Assembly: GCA_963709485.1 (NCBI GenBank)
Contig: CAVPWE010000002.1
Coordinates: forward strand, 1 to 64,000
Origin: JAXDBM01 sp963709485
GTDB taxonomy: Bacteria > Desulfobacterota > Syntrophia > Syntrophales > Fen-1087
DNA length: 64,000 nucleotides
Direction of reading: 5' to 3'
Position numbers and translations under genes: made by a program. Below the pieces are notes generated by a model. The model did no database searches and was not told the DNA's origin. It worked only from the letters and a program-made list of their open reading frames with translations. This document shows, in pieces, positions 60,861-64,000 of the stretch. Position 1 is the stretch's first letter. Every line of letters begins with the position of its first letter.

Positions 60861-61601
60861 TTCTCCCTCCTCGCAGTTTTTCTTAATAGCAACCGCCAAT
60901 GTTCAATATCTAATAAAAAAATTCAATTCATACCTTGCAAGTATTATTCCATAAATTTAATTGATTGATATCATTCGCAGTTATGAAATCATTTCAGAAG
61001 TATTTTGGATGATTGTAAATAAATCCGACACTTTTTTCACGGTAAAAACAGAGTCGTTTTCAAATTATTTGATGATTATAATATGTTACCGTGAGTTGAT
61101 TATGTAATGATATTCAGACACTTGATCTGTGATATATTTTTGATTGCAGATGATTGTTGGGGAAAAATGAGTTACTGGCATTATTGAATCTGTAAAGAAT
61201 TCCGACAATGCGCTGCATAGCAGATATCCATCAGATGTACCGTTCTGAACCTGGGAATATTGGAAAAAAGAGGCGAGGGAAATTCAAGAAAATAGTGTAA
61301 GTGAAATGTAATCGTCGCAACCAAAACAAGCCCACATTGCGTAAGGAAATCAATCCTGATCATTTTACTCCATTGAGCCAAGCTTAGTTGATCTCTGTTG
61401 GGCGTTTTTGTGCTGGTGAACAGGCAAGGGCAGGAGATAGTAACAGCGTAGATGCCATCCCCTGCCCTTCTTTTTGCTTGTGACAAAATGTGACAGAAAT
61501 TGTTCGTTCTATCTATTTTGCTTCTATTGTCTCTACAACCACACGTTTAAATATCAATAACTTACACGATATCCATATGTTGCAAATTGCCTTTAACCCG
61601 T
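60861..61601. other. AT-rich non-coding end of the element
   Basis: 740 nt upstream of the PEP-CTERM genes with strikingly low GC. No gene is supported; a minus-strand frame at 61181-61486 has no ribosome site or domain. A TGTGACA-N4-GTGACAG repeat at 61483-61499 resembles one at 58723-58739 in the integrase remnant. Confidence 0.5.
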
Positions 61602-61646
61602 TTCGTAATCAGTAGGTCAGCGGTTCGATTCCGCTCATCGGCTCCA
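61602..61646 (+). repeat. displaced 3' half of tRNA-Thr (attachment-site copy)
   Basis: These 45 nt run from the anticodon loop to CCA and match 58616-58660 at 41 of 45 positions. The four differences are compatible with function: in the T-stem a C-G pair becomes an A-T pair (both strands change), and the T-loop becomes TTCGATT. No 5' half precedes it. It is read as the far attachment site left by integration of an element into tRNA-Thr. Confidence 0.85.
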
Positions 61647-61656
61647 GTAAAGCGAA

Positions 61657-61689
61657 GGGGGTTAGCCGATCGGCTAACCCCCTTTTTTT
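61657..61689 (+). terminator. strong Rho-independent terminator downstream of the tRNA 3' copy
   Basis: The 26-nt perfect palindrome GGGGGTTAGCCG-ATCGGCTAACCCCC is followed by seven T. It lies 10 nt past the displaced CCA and was probably the original terminator of the tRNA-Thr gene before the insertion. Confidence 0.9.
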
Positions 61690-61854
61690 AGATCGCCAAC
61701 CCAAAGCTGATTTTTTAAAGATATCGCAGGCAGTTATCAAAGGATCTTCATGCCCGGGAAAAATTGAAAATTTCTCCCGATGCTGCCGATCCGGGCCTGA
61801 ATAAAGCCGGGCACAGAAGGTTCGCGGTTTGGTTTGGGGATGATAGAAGAAAAG

Positions 61855-62091
61855 TTATTTGATTCGTTTTAATAATTCAAAATAGCGCTCCCGGCTCATG
61901 CCTGCCGTGCGCATGTTTGAATGAATAATATCGTTATCGACTTCTTCATACATTGGAATGACGACTGGGCGAATGACGCCCGGCTTTTCATACAACCGGT
62001 GGTCGCCTCTGGTTCGCTTATAGACAAACCCGTCCATCAGAAATATCTTTTCCAGTTTTCTCCATGAAACGGGAGTTATGCGTGACGCCAT
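61855..62091 (-). CDS. hicA: HicA family mRNA interferase (toxin)
   Basis: A 78-aa dsRBD-like toxin of the HicA/YcfA family. The core is RTRGDHRLYEKPG with the catalytic His, followed by RPVVIPMYEEVDNDIIHSNMR in pieces, and SRERYFELLKRIK at the end. HicA cleaves mRNA when free. It overlaps hicB by 16 nt and follows it on the same strand, so antitoxin is made first. Confidence 0.88.
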   Translation of the reverse strand: MASRITPVSWRKLEKIFLMDGFVYKRTRGDHRLYEKPGVIRPVVIPMYEEVDNDIIHSNMRTAGMSRERYFELLKRIK

Positions 62092-62414
62092 TTTGAATGC
62101 TTGGTCTGATCGATCATGAAGGGCAGGGGCACATCAATGAAATTATCCGGTTCGTTGTTGCCGGTTTCGGTGGTTGCCTCGTCCAGAGCAGCCGGAATGA
62201 AGCCGCAATTTCTTAAAACTGCGTCCAGAGTGCCACGTTCATAGCAGGACATAAAAAAGAGAATCAAGGCGTCAGTGAGGTTTTTTCTCGCTTGATCTTC
62301 CGTGGTCCCCTGGGAACAAACATCAACAACAGGGCAATTGGCAATGAACCATTTCCTCTTTTTCTTGATTTCCATCGGAAGGTGAAGCTTGAATGTAACT
62401 TGAATATTCTTCAT
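62076..62414 (-). CDS. hicB: HicB family antitoxin
   Basis: A 112-aa partner of HicA. The partial RNase H-like fold has FKLHLPMEIKKKRKWFIANCP, VVDVCSQGTTEDQARKNLTDAL (core GTTEDQARKNLTDAL) and a C-terminal tail rather than an evident ribbon-helix-helix or HTH domain. The ATG at 62414 follows AGAGGTACAGAA. Antitoxin first, toxin second, with overlapping frames, which is the reverse of the Escherichia coli hicAB order but common elsewhere. Confidence 0.82.
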   Translation of the reverse strand: MKNIQVTFKLHLPMEIKKKRKWFIANCPVVDVCSQGTTEDQARKNLTDALILFFMSCYERGTLDAVLRNCGFIPAALDEATTETGNNEPDNFIDVPLPFMIDQTKHSKWRHA

Positions 62415-62545
62415 TTCTGTACCTCTTGTTGTCGTAGCTAAAATACCCGCACGCATAAGTCAAGGGATTTTCGGGTCATGCAATCCCTTTCCCTTGGAAG
62501 GAGCGTCCGTCGTCCTTGCTGCCGGGAGCACGAAAGCGGTTTTCT

Positions 62546-63283
62546 CTATCCTTCCAGGAGTCTTAAATATTCCTTTGCGGATTCATGGCAGCAACCGGCG
62601 ATGAATTTGTTGAACGGCCTCAAATCGCCCTTGTGGATTTTGTTCAGCGTGTCCAGATATTTCCGCCGCAAGACCGGGGGAATGATCGTCACCGGATAGC
62701 CCGCCTGCAACAAGGCAAGGTTCATCAGCAGACGGGCCGCCCGTCCGTTGCCATCAATGAAGGGGTGAACGGTCACAAGCTTTCCATGAAGAATTGCCGC
62801 AAATTCAACGGGGTGATGCTGTGACCGGTCATCGGGTATCCCGTCAACAAACGACTCCATCAAATCCGGTATCCGTTCGGGTGCCGGGGGGATGAAGTCC
62901 GTTCCGGTGATGATAACTTTCTTCTTCCGGTATTTTCCGGCCCGGCTTGCGTCAATCCGATAGTAAAACAGCCGATGCAGTTCCCTGATGTTGGTTTCCG
63001 TGATTTCGGAATGACCGGATAACCGGAAAAGCAAATCATATGCTTCCGAATGCCCTAAAACTTCCAGGTGATCTTTGACCGGTTTCCCGCCAATGGTGAT
63101 TCCATCTTCAATGACAATCTTCGTTTCCGTTTCGGTCAAGGAATTGCCTTCAAGGGCATTGCTCGAATAGGTCATGCCGATTCGGAAATATTCCCGAAGC
63201 TGTTTGACCATGTGCGAATTCATCGGCCTGTGTCCGTCAATCTTTGTCTTCAGTTGATCAATTTTCTTGAACAGGTCTTTCAT
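62546..63283 (-). CDS. Fic family protein
   Basis: A 245-aa AMP-transferase-type protein. The catalytic motif is HPFIDGNGRAAR near residue 172. The N-terminal inhibitory motif SSNALEGN near residue 41 (S/T-x-x-x-E-G/N) marks a class II, self-inhibited Fic. The beta-flap region KKVIITGTDFIPPAPERIPDLM fits. Target unknown; may act in stress control or as a toxin. A helical HTH-like domain seen in some Fic proteins is absent. It lies 131 nt upstream of hicB on the same strand. Confidence 0.9.
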   Translation of the reverse strand: MKDLFKKIDQLKTKIDGHRPMNSHMVKQLREYFRIGMTYSSNALEGNSLTETETKIVIEDGITIGGKPVKDHLEVLGHSEAYDLLFRLSGHSEITETNIRELHRLFYYRIDASRAGKYRKKKVIITGTDFIPPAPERIPDLMESFVDGIPDDRSQHHPVEFAAILHGKLVTVHPFIDGNGRAARLLMNLALLQAGYPVTIIPPVLRRKYLDTLNKIHKGDLRPFNKFIAGCCHESAKEYLRLLEG

Positions 63284-63317
63284 GGGGCACCCTCATTATT
63301 GAGCGTTTGCCGTTGCC

Positions 63318-63639
63318 TTACTCCTCATCCCCTTTCTTCTTCTGGCGCTCGAGATCCTGCCTCTCGATCTCCAACTGATTCTGCTGGCGCTGAAGTTCGA
63401 GCCGCTGGCGTTGCAGATCGAGCTGCTGCCGTTGCAGTTCAAGCTGTTGTTGCTGCATCTCGAGGCGCTGCCGCTGCATCTCGAGCTGCATCTCGACCTG
63501 CGCTCTGCCTGTACATCTCCCAGGATATCGCCTCCTGCCCTTCTCCAGGCTTACCCGCACCGGCGGGCTGCGCATTTCCCGACGCCGCGGACAAAACGAT
63601 GACCGCTGCGATGATCCATATCACCGACGCTCGCACCAT
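63318..63639 (-). pseudogene. secreted Gln-rich coiled-coil protein, frameshifted
   Basis: Two minus-strand frames belong together. The first (from ATG 63639) gives a signal peptide (RASVIWIIAAVIVLSAASG) and GKPGEGQEAISWEMYRQS; the second gives a Gln/Glu/Arg/Leu heptad coiled coil (repeat units such as QLEMQRQRLEMQQQQLELQ) to the stop at 63318. Skipping one base near 63505-63510 joins them (AGC-G-CAG). It is a small exported coiled-coil protein with a frameshift, real or from sequencing. The first frame read alone ends in a low-complexity Ala/Arg tail. Confidence 0.62.
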
Positions 63640-64000
63640 AGCCGCTCCCCCTGTTCCCCCGGTTCGTTGATTTTTTCACATTATGTCATCGCCCCCGGCC
63701 GATGTCAACCGGTAGCCGCTCAACCGCCGCTACTTGACCTCGAACCTTTCACCTTTAACCTCGAACCTTCCACCTTGAACCTTGCTCCTTGCACCTTTCT
63801 TCTGCCGAGTATTTTTACTCAATCATTGAGCAAAATTTATTGCATCGATCCAAACCTTTTGATTTGCTATTGAATCCCAGATATCCTGAAGGGCGGCCGC
63901 TTCTCGTGGGGGCACAGGGGGTCCCGCCCGAAGAGTTCTTCAGCCGGGATGCCGCATCCTGGCAGGTTTGACGGTACAACCATGACCACCGTCCACCACC
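63640..64000. other. intergenic end of the window with a heptamer repeat
   Basis: 361 nt to the window edge. It holds the nine-unit ACCTTNN array at 63737-63799. Short frames here have no ribosome site or recognisable domain. Confidence 0.5.
63737..63799. repeat. nine tandem degenerate heptamers (ACCTTNN)
   Basis: Reading from 63737 the sequence divides into nine units of seven bases: ACCTCGA, ACCTTTC, ACCTTTA, ACCTCGA, ACCTTCC, ACCTTGA, ACCTTGC, TCCTTGC, ACCTTTC. Eight begin ACCT. It lies in a non-coding region after the coiled-coil gene. Confidence 0.85.

Noticed and set aside
61181..61486. 101-codon minus-strand frame in the AT-rich element end
   Set aside because: No ribosome site, no domain, in a region that otherwise looks non-coding.
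58723..61499. TGTGACA-N4-GTGACAG pair as integrase arm-type sites
   Set aside because: Only two similar copies, one inside the integrase coding remnant; spacing and orientation do not form a recognisable set of arm sites. Kept only as an observation.

Overview
The window is a chromosomal segment from a Gram-negative, GC-rich bacterium. It has a complete Tol-Pal operon, SecDF-YajC, outer-membrane lipoproteins and a TorF-like porin. Branched-chain amino acid uptake, an acyl-CoA carboxylase/hydratase/lyase set, type III glutamine synthetase and abundant acyl-CoA chemistry point to a Desulfobacterota member, most likely of the Syntrophus/Smithella type. That placement is inference: no rRNA gene is present. 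No CRISPR array and no intact transposase were seen.

Layout. 1-4.7 kb: liv ABC transporter (livM end, livH, livG, livF) followed by an acyl-CoA synthetase. 4.8-12 kb: nitrogen assimilation, as two divergent ammonium transporter/PII units that share an intergenic region with a good sigma-54 promoter facing each way; one side ends in an orphan NifA-like HTH protein and a porin, the other in type III glutamine synthetase. 12.1-15.6 kb: cytochrome bd oxidase and an acyltransferase. 15.7-19.5 kb: envelope lipoproteins, a Gly-rich secreted protein and a decayed K+ channel. 19.7-26 kb: a minus-strand run with a Tat-type radical SAM enzyme, a secreted Memo-AMMECR1 fusion, a membrane spermidine-synthase-like protein and a metallopeptidase-like protein. 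26.2-29.7 kb: a DUF6125-like protein, then a soluble PRC/MgtE-N/CBS protein next to an Nramp-like transporter. 29.8-37.1 kb: lepB, DUF456, secF, secD, yajC, tgt (frameshifted), queA, DUF2065, mazG.

37.3-43.7 kb: a Liv-type binding protein, then carboxyltransferase, enoyl-CoA hydratase, HMG-CoA lyase-like protein and biotin carrier, which together resemble the lower leucine/isovalerate pathway but have no biotin carboxylase. 43.7-47.2 kb: a carboxymuconolactone decarboxylase-like protein and a hydantoinase/deacetylase operon. 47.3-53.5 kb: a small Ala-Pro lipoprotein, YtxH and DUF948 proteins, CtpA protease, polysaccharide deacetylase, a TPR lipoprotein and a LolB-like lipoprotein. 53.5-58.4 kb: tolQ-tolR-tolA-tolB-pal-cpoB.

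58.6-61.7 kb: a tRNA-Thr gene, the C-terminal remnant of a tyrosine recombinase, two PEP-CTERM protein genes of visibly lower GC, and a displaced 45-nt tRNA 3' half followed by a strong terminator. I read this as a decayed integrative element inserted in tRNA-Thr. 61.8-64 kb: HicBA toxin-antitoxin, a Fic protein, a frameshifted Gln-rich coiled-coil protein and a heptamer repeat.

The best candidates for something under-described are the exported AmmeMemoRadiSam operon with its altered spermidine-synthase-like partner, the MgtE-type sensor paired with a non-canonical Nramp protein, and the double sigma-54 ammonium control region.
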